A DNA stretch of 64,000 nucleotides from Thiocapsa sp. (GTDB taxonomy: Bacteria > Pseudomonadota > Gammaproteobacteria > Chromatiales > Chromatiaceae): contig NZ_CP073760.1 in NCBI RefSeq assembly GCF_018399035.1, positions 4,774,501 through 4,838,500 of the forward strand, given 5' to 3'. Below the pieces are notes generated by a model. It worked only from the letters and a program-made list of their open reading frames with translations. It made no database searches and was not told the DNA's origin. This document shows, piece by piece, positions 25,862-34,535 of the stretch (its first letter is position 1; every line of letters begins with the position of its first letter). Position numbers and translations under genes: made by a program.

Positions 25862-26280
25862 CGGGGATATTTTTCCTCGATCGTACGATGCGGAGAAGTC
25901 GTGTGGAGTAGCAACCGTGCTCGATTGATCGCCGCATCGTGATGTCAGTGCTCGCAGAAGGCTAAGAAGCTGAATTTCTCGGCTGGGAAGTCGTCCGGCA
26001 CGATCTCGACCGCGGCACTCAGGACGATCGCGGGATACAAGCACATGCAGGGTCAAACAAGCAGCGTGTCATAAGCCGCTATTGCGTGAGATGGCAACAA
26101 CATAACGCGGATGAATAGATAGGAAAACCCGCTTTTATGTCCCACCGAGAACACAACTGCAACCGTCGCTCAACGCGCGAGCTTCGGGGGCAAATATTTT
26201 TTACACGATTATTGTTGCGCAATGGAGTATGTCAGTAGAGTTGGCAGAACTAACCAAAAGCGCATTTGGAAAACAAAACC
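25862..26280. other. Non-coding AT-richer gap before the GmrSD gene
   Basis: No open frame with coding character on either strand. The last 150 bases are AT-rich (AATATTTTTTACACGATTATTG near 26190) and could hold the promoter of the downstream gene. The drop in GC marks a junction between separately acquired pieces. Confidence 0.5.
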
Positions 26281-28185
26281 ATGCCAGGATCCACGTTCCA
26301 AACCAACCCATACGACTTAGACAAGCTGCTTGAGGATTGCCACCGCGGGATACTTCAACTGCCGGAGTTCCAGAGAAGCTGGGTGTGGGACGAGGATCGC
26401 ATCAAGAGCCTCATTGCCTCCGTTTCCCGCGCCTTCCCCGTGGGCGCCCTAATGACCCTGGAGACCGGCGGCGAGGTCAACTTTAAGCCCCGGACCGTAG
26501 AGGGCGCGCCGCCGGACGCCAAGCAAACAAAACCGAACGCTTTGCTGTTGGATGGCCAGCAACGCATGACGTCACTCTACCAGGTCACTCTGCGCGGCAA
26601 GGTCGTGGAAACCATCACCCCCAAGAAGAAGAAGGTCCGCCGATGGTTCTACTTGGACATCCGCAAGGCTCTGGATCCCAGCGCCGACCGTGAGGAAGCG
26701 GTCATCGGCGTCCCCGAGGACAAGGTCATCCGCAAGGACTTCGGCCGCGAGCCTGTTCTCGATTTATCCACCCCCGAAAAAGAATATGCCCAACTGATGT
26801 ATCCAGTATCAAAGGTTTTCGAGTGGGACCGATGGCAGGACGCATTTGACCAGTATTGGCGTGGAGATGAGCACGAGCAGATACGCGACGACTTCCGCTC
26901 CTTCAAGCGCAATATCCTGGAGAACTTTCGCTACTATCGAGTACCGGTCATCTCTCTGGATCGCTCCACCTCCAAAGAAGCGGTCTGTGTTGTCTTCGAG
27001 AAAGTCAACACCGGCGGCAAAGCCCTCGACGCCTTCGAGCTGGTGACCGCCATGTACGCCGCTTCCGGCCATGAGTTACGCAAGGACTGGTTCGGCGATG
27101 ACGTCAAGCCAGGCCGACACCAGCGCTTTAAAGAGACCCACCGCCCTGCGGACTCGAACACGGGCATTATTGCCGAAGTCAGCAACACCGATTTCCTGCA
27201 GGCTATATCGCTCTTCTATACTCGCGACCGACGCCGTCAGGCCGCCGCCGCCGGCAAGACGGGCAAGGAGTTGCCAGCCATCACCGGAAACCGTCAGGCG
27301 CTGCTGAACCTGCCTCTGGATGCCTATAAGCAGTATGAAAAGCAGGTTGAAGCCGGTTTCGTCAAGGCTGCCCGATTCCTGCACATGCTGCACATCTACC
27401 GCATCTTTGACCTGCCGTATCAGTCCCAGATCGTGCCCCTTGCCGCTATCCTTGCCGACATCGGGGACGCCTGGGAGCATCAGGCAAACCGGGAGAAGCT
27501 GGTCACCTGGTACTGGAATGGAGTCTTCGGTGAACTCTACGGCTCGGCTGTGGAGACTCGCATTGCCAAGGACTTCGTGGAGGTGACGGCTTGGCTTCAA
27601 GGCGATCCTGCGGCGACCACCGTCACCGAGACCATGTTCCGCGCTGACCGCCTCAAAACCATGCGCATGCGGCTCTCGGCCGCCTACAAAGGGGTCAACG
27701 CCCTACTGATGAAGGAAGGCGCCCAAGATTTCCGCTCAGGCCAAAAATTCGATCACACCGTTTTTTTCGGCGAGAACGTGGACATACACCATATCTTTCC
27801 CCAGGAATGGTGCAAAAAAAGTGGTATGAAGCCAGTAGAATACGACCCGATCATCAACAAAACCCCTCTATCCTACCGCACAAACCGCATCATCGGCGGC
27901 GTCGCGCCTTCGCAGTACTTGGCCAAACTGGAGAAAGGCGACAAATCCAATCCGCCCATCGAGCCGGCTAGGCTGGATGAGTACTTGCGCTCCCATCTCA
28001 TCAAGCCGGACCTACTCCGCCGAGACGATTTCAAGGGATTCATGGCCGATCGGCAAAACCGCCTTCTAACGCTCATCGAACAGGCAACTGGCAAACCGGT
28101 TTACCGGGGTGATATTGCAGAAGAGGGCGAGGACATAGGGGACGACGAAGACGCGGTGGCGGGTGACATGCTTGCTCCAGCTTAA
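26281..28185 (+). CDS. GmrSD-like DUF262/HNH protein (defence endonuclease)
   Basis: A 634-residue protein. The N-terminal DUF262 (ParB-like NTPase/nickase) domain shows LDKLLEDCHRGILQLPEFQR with SWVWDEDR, then LLLDGQQRMTSLYQV near residue 91 (the DGQQR motif) and FEKVNTGGKALDAFELVTAM. The C-terminal domain has VDIHHIFPQEWCKKSG near residue 500 and INKTPLSYRTNRIIGG, an HNH-type nuclease. This is the arrangement of the type IV restriction system GmrSD, which attacks modified phage DNA. The codon use is less GC-biased than in the nif block. ATG 26281 is preferred; a TTG five codons earlier also fits. It lies 0.4 kb behind the SNF2 gene and may belong to the same island. Confidence 0.85.
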   Translation: MPGSTFQTNPYDLDKLLEDCHRGILQLPEFQRSWVWDEDRIKSLIASVSRAFPVGALMTLETGGEVNFKPRTVEGAPPDAKQTKPNALLLDGQQRMTSLYQVTLRGKVVETITPKKKKVRRWFYLDIRKALDPSADREEAVIGVPEDKVIRKDFGREPVLDLSTPEKEYAQLMYPVSKVFEWDRWQDAFDQYWRGDEHEQIRDDFRSFKRNILENFRYYRVPVISLDRSTSKEAVCVVFEKVNTGGKALDAFELVTAMYAASGHELRKDWFGDDVKPGRHQRFKETHRPADSNTGIIAEVSNTDFLQAISLFYTRDRRRQAAAAGKTGKELPAITGNRQALLNLPLDAYKQYEKQVEAGFVKAARFLHMLHIYRIFDLPYQSQIVPLAAILADIGDAWEHQANREKLVTWYWNGVFGELYGSAVETRIAKDFVEVTAWLQGDPAATTVTETMFRADRLKTMRMRLSAAYKGVNALLMKEGAQDFRSGQKFDHTVFFGENVDIHHIFPQEWCKKSGMKPVEYDPIINKTPLSYRTNRIIGGVAPSQYLAKLEKGDKSNPPIEPARLDEYLRSHLIKPDLLRRDDFKGFMADRQNRLLTLIEQATGKPVYRGDIAEEGEDIGDDEDAVAGDMLAPA

Positions 28186-28321
28186 TTCCGCTCTAGGCGA
28201 AGGCTTTAGGGCCATCGTCCGGGAGGTTCGCTGGATGTAAGAGAAGGCATCGCGCATGCGGAGTCGATCCGTCGAAGGCCCACGGCGCACGACTGCTTCT
28301 CGCAGGAACGCCTCGTGTGCG

Positions 28322-28600
28322 TTATTTCAACTTTATTGATAATCGCTGCCGGCCGCGATCCCCGAGCCGTCGCAGATTGGCACGCAGATCGGTTTCGCAG
28401 CCCATGTAGATGGTGTGGCCGATCTCACCCGCGACTTGGGGCCGGCCGACGAGGTGACCGTCGGGCGTCACCGTCAACTCGGCCAATGCGGGCGTCGTGT
28501 AGACACGCTCGAACAGATAACCCACGATGGCCCCCATCTGCAGGGACATATCGGGGTATCGTCCTGGGTTGAGCTTGTGACCGAGGTCAAGGATCGTCAT
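28322..28600 (-). CDS. Small protein of unknown function
   Basis: A 92-residue ORF starting MTILDLGHKLNPGRYPDMSL with a well-formed body (GAIVGYLFERVYTTPALAEL, HLVGRPQVAGEIGHTIYMGC). The pattern of hydrophobic and polar residues looks like a folded domain, perhaps the C-terminal part of something longer, because the last residues (RQRLSIKLK) look abnormal. It stands alone on the minus strand between the GmrSD gene and the DUF6399 element. The flanks (28186-28321 and 28601-28846) show nothing. Confidence 0.45.
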   Translation of the reverse strand: MTILDLGHKLNPGRYPDMSLQMGAIVGYLFERVYTTPALAELTVTPDGHLVGRPQVAGEIGHTIYMGCETDLRANLRRLGDRGRQRLSIKLK

Positions 28601-28846
28601 GGGTGGAGTATGACCGACAATGCTACCCTCGCGACGGCGTTGTTCATAGTCCCGTCCAAGTCCGAGTTCATGGCTTGGTGATGGGCATGCGGGGATTTGG
28701 CAGGACCCACGAAATTTCATACCCTTGGAAGTGCAAACTAACCGAGGGTTCGAAAAGATGTTCGAAGATCCTGCCGAGAGTGACTTTAGACCAAGCGCGG
28801 GCGCTGCGCTACCCGGACGTTCGAGACCGGGCCGGAGCATCGGCTC

Positions 28847-30522
28847 ATGACGCGACGCACACGCTTGGAGCAAGCCGAGCACATCGCGGCGGCCGAAGCA
28901 CGGCTGGCGGCGGGGAGACGCAAACGCGCCGTGGCCACCGAGATGGGTATTGCGCGCAGCACCTTGCGCGACTGGTGCGGGGAGGTTCCGCGCGGGGATC
29001 CGCCGACGGGCTTGACGGCCTTCGCACGCACCCCGGAGGGGATCGCTTGGCTGCATCGGATGGTGTTGGCGGCGCATTTCAGCATCACCTTGCGGGCGGC
29101 GGGCGGCACCCGGCTGGTGAGTGAATTCCTGGAGCTGAGCGGGCTGTCGGCCTTCGTCGGGGTCAGCGACGGCGCGCAGCACGCGCTCAATGTCGACTTG
29201 GAAACGGCCGTGGTCGCGGTGGCCGCGGAGCAGCGTACGGCGCTCGCCGAGGGCATGCCGGTGCGTCAGGTGACGGTGTGCGAGGACGAAACCTTTCATC
29301 CGGGGATCTGCCTGGTGGCCATCGAGCCGGAGTCGAACCTCATTGTGCTGGAGCAATACGCCGCGGATCGCACCGCGGCGACCTGGACCGCCGCGCTTCA
29401 GGACGCCTGCACGGGGCTCGCCGTGGAGGTGATCCAGAGCACCGCCGACGAGGCCAAGGCGCTGCGTCGCCATGCCGAGACGGACCTCCGTGCGCAGCAT
29501 TCCCGGACCTCTTTCACGGCCAACACGAGGTCTCCAAAGCCACGTCCTTGGCGCTGGCGCGCGACGTGCGCCGCGCTGAAGCCGGCGTGGCGGCCGCGCA
29601 GAAGCACTGGGAGGCCGAGCGCGCGGCGCAGCAGGCGTTCGAGGCGCGCGTGCCGCGCCCGCTCGGGCGTCCACCGGCCTTCGAGACCCGCATTGGCGCC
29701 GCCCTGAGCGCGCTGGTCGCCGTCGAAGCCGAACGCGACCGCGCACGGGAGCGGCAGAGCGAGGCGCGCGCATTGATCCGCGAGCTCGGCGTGCTGTATC
29801 ACCCGTATGATCCGGTGGATGGACAGACGCAGCCGGTGGAGCGCGTGGCGGCGCGCTTCACCGACGTCTGGACGCGCCTGAAGGGATTGGCCGAGGCCGC
29901 CGAGCTGCCCGAGCGCGCTCGCGAACGCCTCGCCAAGGCCGAGCGCCTGACCGTGCAGTGGCTCGCCACGCTCGCGTTCTTCTTCGCCACCGTGACCGCC
30001 AGGGTCGAGGCCCTCGCGCTATCCCCGGAGCTGGAAGCGGCGGTCCTCGAGCAGCTCATCCCCGGCATCTACCTCGAGCGCGTCGCCGCCCGCAGCACCG
30101 CGGCCGAGACCCGACACCGCGTGCAGGCGGCGAGTACCGCGTTGCTCGACGTCCTGCGGCGCGCCGATCATCCGCTGCAGCGTCTCGCGCCCGAGGACAG
30201 CGCTCGGGTCGAACAGGTCGCCGGCGCTTGCGCCGATCTGTTCCAACGCAGCAGCTCCTGTGTGGAAGGACGCAACGGCCAACTGTCGCTGCATCATCAC
30301 GGGCGTCATCGCTTGAGCGACCGCAGGCTCGCCGCGCTCACCGCCGTGCACAACTTCCACATCCGCCGTCCCGACGGCACGACCGCCGCCGAGCGCTTCT
30401 TCGGGCGGACACATCCCGCACTGTTCGAGGAGCTTCTCCTGCGTGTGCCCTTGCCGCCGCGACCCCGACGCCGACGGCCACGCCCGCCGAAACTACCCTA
30501 TCTGATGCCGGTCGCGGCCTGA
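28847..30522 (+). pseudogene. DUF6399 transposase-like gene, frameshifted
   Basis: About 558 codons in two frames. The first part starts MTRRTRLEQAEHIAAAEARL with a helix-turn-helix (RKRAVATEMGIARSTLRDW) and a strand-rich core (TVCEDETFHPGICLVAIEPE). The second part carries DLFHGQHEVSKATSLALARD, a coiled coil, CVEGRNGQLSLHHHGRHRLS and the end AVHNFHIRRPDGTTAAERFF, which are the DUF6399 marks of these large transposase-like proteins. The frames meet near 29500: CATTCCCGGACC should read CATTCCCCGGACC, one C fewer in a C run. No inverted repeats at the ends were identified. Confidence 0.7.
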
Positions 30523-30766
30523 GGGCGGTGGCCGGGATAATGAACAAGGCCCCTCGCGACAGAGTTAGAGCTCCGAGAACAGCAGTCGCGAACCATTGGA
30601 TGGGCGCGCGCCATGAGCGGATAGTCATGGATCCCGGCGGGCAGGTCGAGCCGGATACATCTTCAAGTAGTTTTCGTATCGAACACCCGATGACGACGGC
30701 AATACACTACATCCGTCCTCGGTCCAACGCATCGCCCGCAACAGCGTGTACACATGGAGGATTTCA

Positions 30767-31086
30767 GTGAGCAATAACGAATGCCCAAAGTGCGGGTCCC
30801 CGAAGCATCCACTCATGGCCTGTCCAGAGTGCGGATTTACCCACCGATTGGCCGCGCAAAGCGCCATACCTGACACCATCGATTCAAGTCCGGCGATAGC
30901 ATGGCAACCGCCGCCGATCGCCGATCAGACCAAGAGCAGTTCAGCACCCGTCATCAGGCACAAGCGCCGCCGCCTGACCCCCGTGGCCGGCTCGTCGGTC
31001 CCCGTTGCGCGGTCTGCGATAGCCCGGCCGTGCCCGGCGAGGCGCTGTGCGCGCAGCATCGCGAGGATTCGGAGTTGTTCGACTAA
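30767..31086 (+). CDS. Small double zinc-binding protein, copy 1, frame change at a C4 run
   Basis: GTG 30767 has GGAGG seven bases upstream. The first frame codes a zinc ribbon, ECPKCGSPKHPLMACPECGF (CxxC-x9-CxxC), a linker, and KRRRLT. The next conserved part, RCAVCDSPAVPGEALCAQH (CxxC-x11-CxxH), is in the -1 frame. The frames join at CCCC (31000-31003): reading GTC CCC then slipping back one base to CGT TGC would give a 106-residue protein ending at 31086. The paralogue at 34112 has the same arrangement and the same predicted length. Function unknown; both ends suggest zinc binding. Either programmed slippage or an inherited deletion explains it. Confidence 0.6.
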
Positions 31087-31389
31087 CCTACCGTCGGTAC
31101 GGTTGCAGAGCCGGGTGGAGTGAGTCGATCTTGATGGGTCCCCGATAGCTGACCACAACCGAGGTAGATCGCGCGCCGAATGAGTCGATGACGGGGAAGA
31201 ATGGCATGGCCGAAGCATCAACCCCCGCTCATTGGAGGCGTACCTGTACCTGATGGATCTCGGGTGTCGCGGTTCGCAGCAGATCCCTCCCCTGATCAAG
31301 TCATTTCGACGAGCCGGGGTGGACCGTCGGGGGCTTGTACGAGCGTCGCGCTGCCGCCTCACGGGCACCCCAACCCCCAAGCCCGACAC
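31087..31389. other. Non-coding stretch with duplicated tract
   Basis: No coding frame stands out. A tract CCCCGATAGCTGACCACAACCG at about 31140 recurs in diverged form at about 34930 (TTCCCGATGGCTGACCACAG), in line with the zinc-gene duplication, although the spacing to that gene differs. Confidence 0.4.
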
Positions 31390-31470
31390 ACCAATTCCGG
31401 ATGATCGATGAAGGGATTGCGGTTCCCCTGAACCGCCTCGATGCGGTCGTTGCGCTGGCGCTCCGCATCC
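31390..31470 (-). pseudogene. Endonuclease I (EndA-like) C-terminal scrap
   Basis: The minus strand reads DAERQRNDRIEAVQGNRNPF then IDHPELVCR, the well-known end of endonuclease I (ERNxRIExIQGNRNPFIDHPEL). Only about 27 residues remain. It abuts the 68-bp direct repeat, which suggests that insertion of the repeat unit removed the rest. Confidence 0.65.
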
Positions 31471-31529
31471 GTGCAAATAATGCCACTCAACCTCATGAAA
31501 TATTTAGCGTCTTTCTGGGGATACCTCAG
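31462..31529 (+). repeat. 68-bp direct repeat, copy A
   Basis: TCCGCATCCGTGCAAATAAT through CTTTCTGGGGATACCTCAG. It matches 33953-34020 with two mismatches over 68 bases. Its right end overlaps the left arm of the 28-bp REP pair. Confidence 0.85.
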
Positions 31530-31546
31530 GGACAGACCACGGTTTC
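31519..31546 (+). repeat. 28-bp REP arm, left
   Basis: GGATACCTCAGGGACAGACC followed by ACGGTTTC. It is the exact inverse of 33750-33777, so the 2.2 kb between them (RAYT relic and the channel fusion gene) is framed by a perfect 28-bp inverted repeat. The core GGGACAGACCACG is the same as at the first RAYT. Confidence 0.8.
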
Positions 31547-31594
31547 CTGCTATCATCGCTCCATCCTTATCCTTCGAGACTGCAGCCGATCGGT

Positions 31595-32091
31595 ATGCCT
31601 CGACACGCCCGCATCGTCGCCGTCGGCTTCCCCATGCACGTCATTCTGCGGGGCATCGATCGGACCGCGATGTTCTTCGCCGAGGGTGATTATCGGGTGT
31701 TTTCGGGTACCCTGGCGGCGCTTGCGGAAAGCGAGTCCGTTCGCGTCCACGCCTACGTTCTGATGACCAACCACGTGCATCTGCTGATGACGCCTGCCAC
31801 CGAGCGTGGACCCGCTCGGCTGATGAAGGGGTTGGGCCAACGCTGCTGTATCTGGACCTTGCCGATGCAGACGAGACGCGACGCTCTCGGTACCGAGGGC
31901 TCTTCGCCGACGCGATCCCGCAAGACATGCTGACAGCCCTTCGCGACGCGACCAACGGTGGCTTCGTCTTGGGCAGTCAACGCTTTCAAAGGCAGATTGC
32001 GACGATGGTGGGTCGGCGCACGTGGCCCGGCACGTCGGGCCGACCGAAGCAAGAGCCGGTCGACACCAATCAGCTCGGTCTACCGACATAG
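31595..32091 (+). pseudogene. Second RAYT transposase, internally deleted
   Basis: The N-terminal part is intact (MPRHARIVAVGFPMHVILRG, IDRTAMFF, HAYVLMTNHVHLLMTPATER with His-x-His, LMKGLGQR). It then jumps, with a frame change near 31844, to the C-terminal part in another frame (LLYLDLADADETRRSRYRGL, LRDATNGGFVLGSQRFQRQI, MVGRRTWPGTSGRPKQE). The segment with the GGLFEGRF and catalytic Tyr motifs, about 80 codons, is gone. A worn right REP, GAAACCATGGTCTGCCCCTGG, follows at 32096-32116. The remaining parts are clearly homologous to the RAYT at 18138 (for example TNGGFVxGxxxFxRQIAxMVGRRTW). Confidence 0.75.
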
Positions 32092-32101
32092 GCACGAAAC
32101 C

Positions 32102-33691
32102 ATGGTCTGCCCCTGGCTTGCTCTCCGCGCTTGGAATAAGGCTGTTGGCTACCTGAACAGTTACGTAAAAGTGCTGCTCGCTGTCGTTTGTTGCGCTCTT
32201 TTCGGGCTCGGCTCTGCGCTGGCTGAGCCGAGCGAGCTCAGGGGCGGTTGGTCGCCAACGATGCCGTACCAGTACGAGTCGGTGACTCCAGGCGGCCTGG
32301 GCGTTGTCAGCGGCGTTGATCTTGAAGTGATGAAGGCGGCCGCCCGCCGATTGGGGATTCGCCCGATTTTCGAGGAGGTGTCCCGGGCTGCCAACCTGGA
32401 GGCGGTGCGCGAGGGCCGGCTCGACTTCTGCCTTGCGGTGGAGCCGACGGCATCGGAGCGCGAATCGGCCTGGTTTACGGTGCCGTATCGCAGTGCGTCA
32501 ATCGCGATCATCACTCGGCGCGGCGAAGCGAGAGTGGGGAAGCACGGGGATGATGCAGTCGATAACCTGCGCAACCTATTGGCTGCGGGCACGACAGTCG
32601 CGGTCAACCGCTCGCTTGACCCCGGTGCGGAAGCAACCGCGCTCCTCGAGTCGGAAGCCGTTCGCGGCCAGGTGCTCGACACCCGAACCGACGCGGAATC
32701 CGTGGCGCTGTTAATGGCGGGCAAGGTTGATGCGGTGATCGGTGATCGGCTCTCAATTGCGAGTGCGGTTGTCGATGTCGGTGCCATCACTCGGGTGCAT
32801 GCGCTGCCGGGCAACCTGAACCGGCCTGCTTTGAGCATCATGCTTTCGAGAAAGACGGTCTCGCCGACGACCTTTCAGGCGCTTGACGAGGCCCTGCGCG
32901 AGATGCACGATTCGGGTGAGCTCGACCGGATTTCGCGCCACTATCTTGCGCCCAAGGTCCTGGAACCGGCCCTGCAAACCCTTTGGTTTCGCAGCTTCGA
33001 TATCCTCGGCACCATTGCCTTTGCGATCTCGGGCGTGCTGATCGCTCGTCGCGAGCGCTATGACATTGTCGGGGCCTTGGTGTTGGCGGCGTTGCCGGCG
33101 GTGGGCGGCGGTGTTATGCGCGATCTGATCAGCGGACGAGCGCCCATCGGCATCCTGCAGTCGCCAACGCTGCTGTTGTTGGTGCTCGGAACCGTCGCTG
33201 CCGGTGCGGTCATCTTTGCCGTTCAGGATCTTTGGGGCAAAGGCCAAGCGCCCGCGGAGGCGCCGGATCGGGACGACGGGTTTCGCTGGGCCTCGACACG
33301 CGGACTGCTCGAGATATCCGATGCGATCGGGCTCGCAACCTTCACCATTACCGGGGTGATCGTCGCTGCGGTGCAGCGCTCCGAGCCGCTGTGGCTATGG
33401 GGCCCGCTCCTGGCGGCGCTAACCGCCGCCGGCGGCGGCGTGCTTCGGGACGTGCTTCGATCGCAGGCGGATATCCCCACCCTAAAAGGCACGATCTATC
33501 CGGAGATCGCCTTGTTCTGGGGGTTGGTCTATTCTTTGGTGATCTATTTTCACGGCCAAGAACCGCTCCTGGGCACGGTGATGATGACCACCGTCGTCGT
33601 GATTATTGCTGGCTTTCTATCACGGATTCTGGTCGTGCATTTCGGCTGGCAAAGCCTCTTCTTGGGTTTTCCCTCGAGGCGCGGGCGTTGA
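32102..33691 (+). CDS. Periplasmic solute-binding domain fused to a TRIC/UPF0126 channel
   Basis: A 529-residue fusion. A signal-like segment (VLLAVVCCALFGLGSALAEP) is followed by an SBP_bac_3 amino-acid-binding domain (MPYQYESV, GVDLEVMKAAARRLGIRPIF, EGRLDFCLAVEPTASE, NRSLDPGAEA, ISRHYLAPKVL) to about residue 285. Two UPF0126 modules follow: SFDILGTIAFAISGVLIARR...GGGVMRDL (about 296-340) and SDAIGLATFTITGVIVAAVQ...GGGVLRDVL (about 400-450), giving seven membrane segments. UPF0126/TRIC proteins are trimeric cation channels or glycine-type transporters, so the fusion suggests ligand-gated or binding-assisted transport. ATG 32102 lies inside the worn REP of the RAYT; GTG 32169 is an alternative that would shorten the signal peptide. 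Confidence 0.75.
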   Translation: MVCPWLALRAWNKAVGYLNSYVKVLLAVVCCALFGLGSALAEPSELRGGWSPTMPYQYESVTPGGLGVVSGVDLEVMKAAARRLGIRPIFEEVSRAANLEAVREGRLDFCLAVEPTASERESAWFTVPYRSASIAIITRRGEARVGKHGDDAVDNLRNLLAAGTTVAVNRSLDPGAEATALLESEAVRGQVLDTRTDAESVALLMAGKVDAVIGDRLSIASAVVDVGAITRVHALPGNLNRPALSIMLSRKTVSPTTFQALDEALREMHDSGELDRISRHYLAPKVLEPALQTLWFRSFDILGTIAFAISGVLIARRERYDIVGALVLAALPAVGGGVMRDLISGRAPIGILQSPTLLLLVLGTVAAGAVIFAVQDLWGKGQAPAEAPDRDDGFRWASTRGLLEISDAIGLATFTITGVIVAAVQRSEPLWLWGPLLAALTAAGGGVLRDVLRSQADIPTLKGTIYPEIALFWGLVYSLVIYFHGQEPLLGTVMMTTVVVIIAGFLSRILVVHFGWQSLFLGFPSRRGR

Positions 33692-33949
33692 CCTCCGGAA
33701 TAAGCTCCTGGCGCGGATTCTGACCCCCGCCCTTTTATCGGCTAACCTTGAAACCGTGGTCTGTCCCTGAGGTATCCACAGTGCCGGTCCGCTCACGCAG
33801 GCCGCCACTGCGGCGAACAACGTCGCGAGACGTGTGCGGTGAATGGACTGCAGCAACGGATCGAGGCAGCGGTGTAAGAGGGTTCCGACATGCACGGGAG
33901 GTCTCCTGGCGGGTTTTGTCGCTGTCCAGGGACAACGACCTCCCGCGCA
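33692..33949. other. Non-coding gap holding the right REP arm
   Basis: No gene is apparent. It contains the 28-bp REP arm at 33750-33777 and GC-rich sequence without a good frame. Confidence 0.5.
33750..33777 (-). repeat. 28-bp REP arm, right
   Basis: GAAACCGTGGTCTGTCCCTG followed by AGGTATCC, the perfect inverse of 31519-31546. Confidence 0.8.
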
Positions 33950-33952
33950 TGT

Positions 33953-34020
33953 TCCGCATCCGTGCAAATAATGCCACTCAACCTCATGAAATCTTTAGCG
34001 TCTTTCTGGGGATGCCTCAG
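33953..34020 (+). repeat. 68-bp direct repeat, copy B
   Basis: Matches 31462-31529 with two mismatches. Unlike copy A it is not followed by the REP sequence, so copy A may preserve the junction where the RAYT element entered this repeat. The zinc-gene copy 2 begins 92 bases further on. Confidence 0.85.
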
Positions 34021-34111
34021 TCACAGTGCTATGTTCTCAGACTAAAAAACACTGCATCCGTCTTCGTTCCAATGCATCGCCCGCAACAACCAGTACACAT
34101 AGAGAGTTTCA

Positions 34112-34431
34112 TTGAGCAGTAACGCATGCCCCGAGTGCGGGACCCCGAAGCATCCCCTCATGGCTTGTACGGATTGCGGATTCACCCACCGATTGGCCGC
34201 ACAAAGCACCAAACCGGACAGCATCGTGGCGAGTCCGGAATTACCGTTACAACCGCCGATAATCGCCTATCAGACCAAGGCCAGTTCAGCACCGGTCATC
34301 AGACACAAGCGTCGTCGCCTGACCGCCGTGGCCGGCTCGACGGTCCCCGTTGCGCGGTCTGCGACAACCCGGCCGTGACCGGCGAGGCGCTGTGTGCGCA
34401 GCATAGCGAGGATGTGGGCCTGGTCGACTAG
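34112..34431 (+). CDS. Small double zinc-binding protein, copy 2, same frame change
   Basis: Start TTG 34112 in the position of GTG in copy 1; the Shine-Dalgarno is weaker (ATAGAGAG). The first frame has ACPECGTPKHPLMACTDCGF, and the -1 frame carries RCAVCDNPAVTGEALCAQH to the stop at 34431. The joint is CCCC at 34345-34348. In the 5' half most differences between copies fall at third positions of the first frame (CCC/CCG, AGG/AGA, CGC/CGT twice); in the 3' half GAT/GAC, TGC/TGT and TTG/CTG are silent in the second frame. That pattern suggests that both frames are translated. The predicted joined product is 106 residues, as in copy 1. Confidence 0.6.
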
Positions 34432-34470
34432 CCTACTCGGCGATACAGTCGCGGTTCCATCGACACGCAC

Positions 34471-34494
34471 AAAAAACGGGGCCAGCGGCCCCGT
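34471..34494 (-). terminator. Rho-independent terminator of the 34-residue gene
   Basis: On the minus strand ACGGGGCC-GCT-GGCCCCGT runs into TTTTTT. An eight-base-pair GC stem with a three-base loop and U6 is a textbook terminator. It lies 42 bases beyond the stop of the small gene at 34536. Being nearly symmetrical, it may also stop transcripts from copy 2 of the zinc gene less efficiently. Confidence 0.85.
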
Positions 34495-34535
34495 CGTCGT
34501 CAATTGGGCGCGGCCGACGCCGCGCCGCAGAGGTA

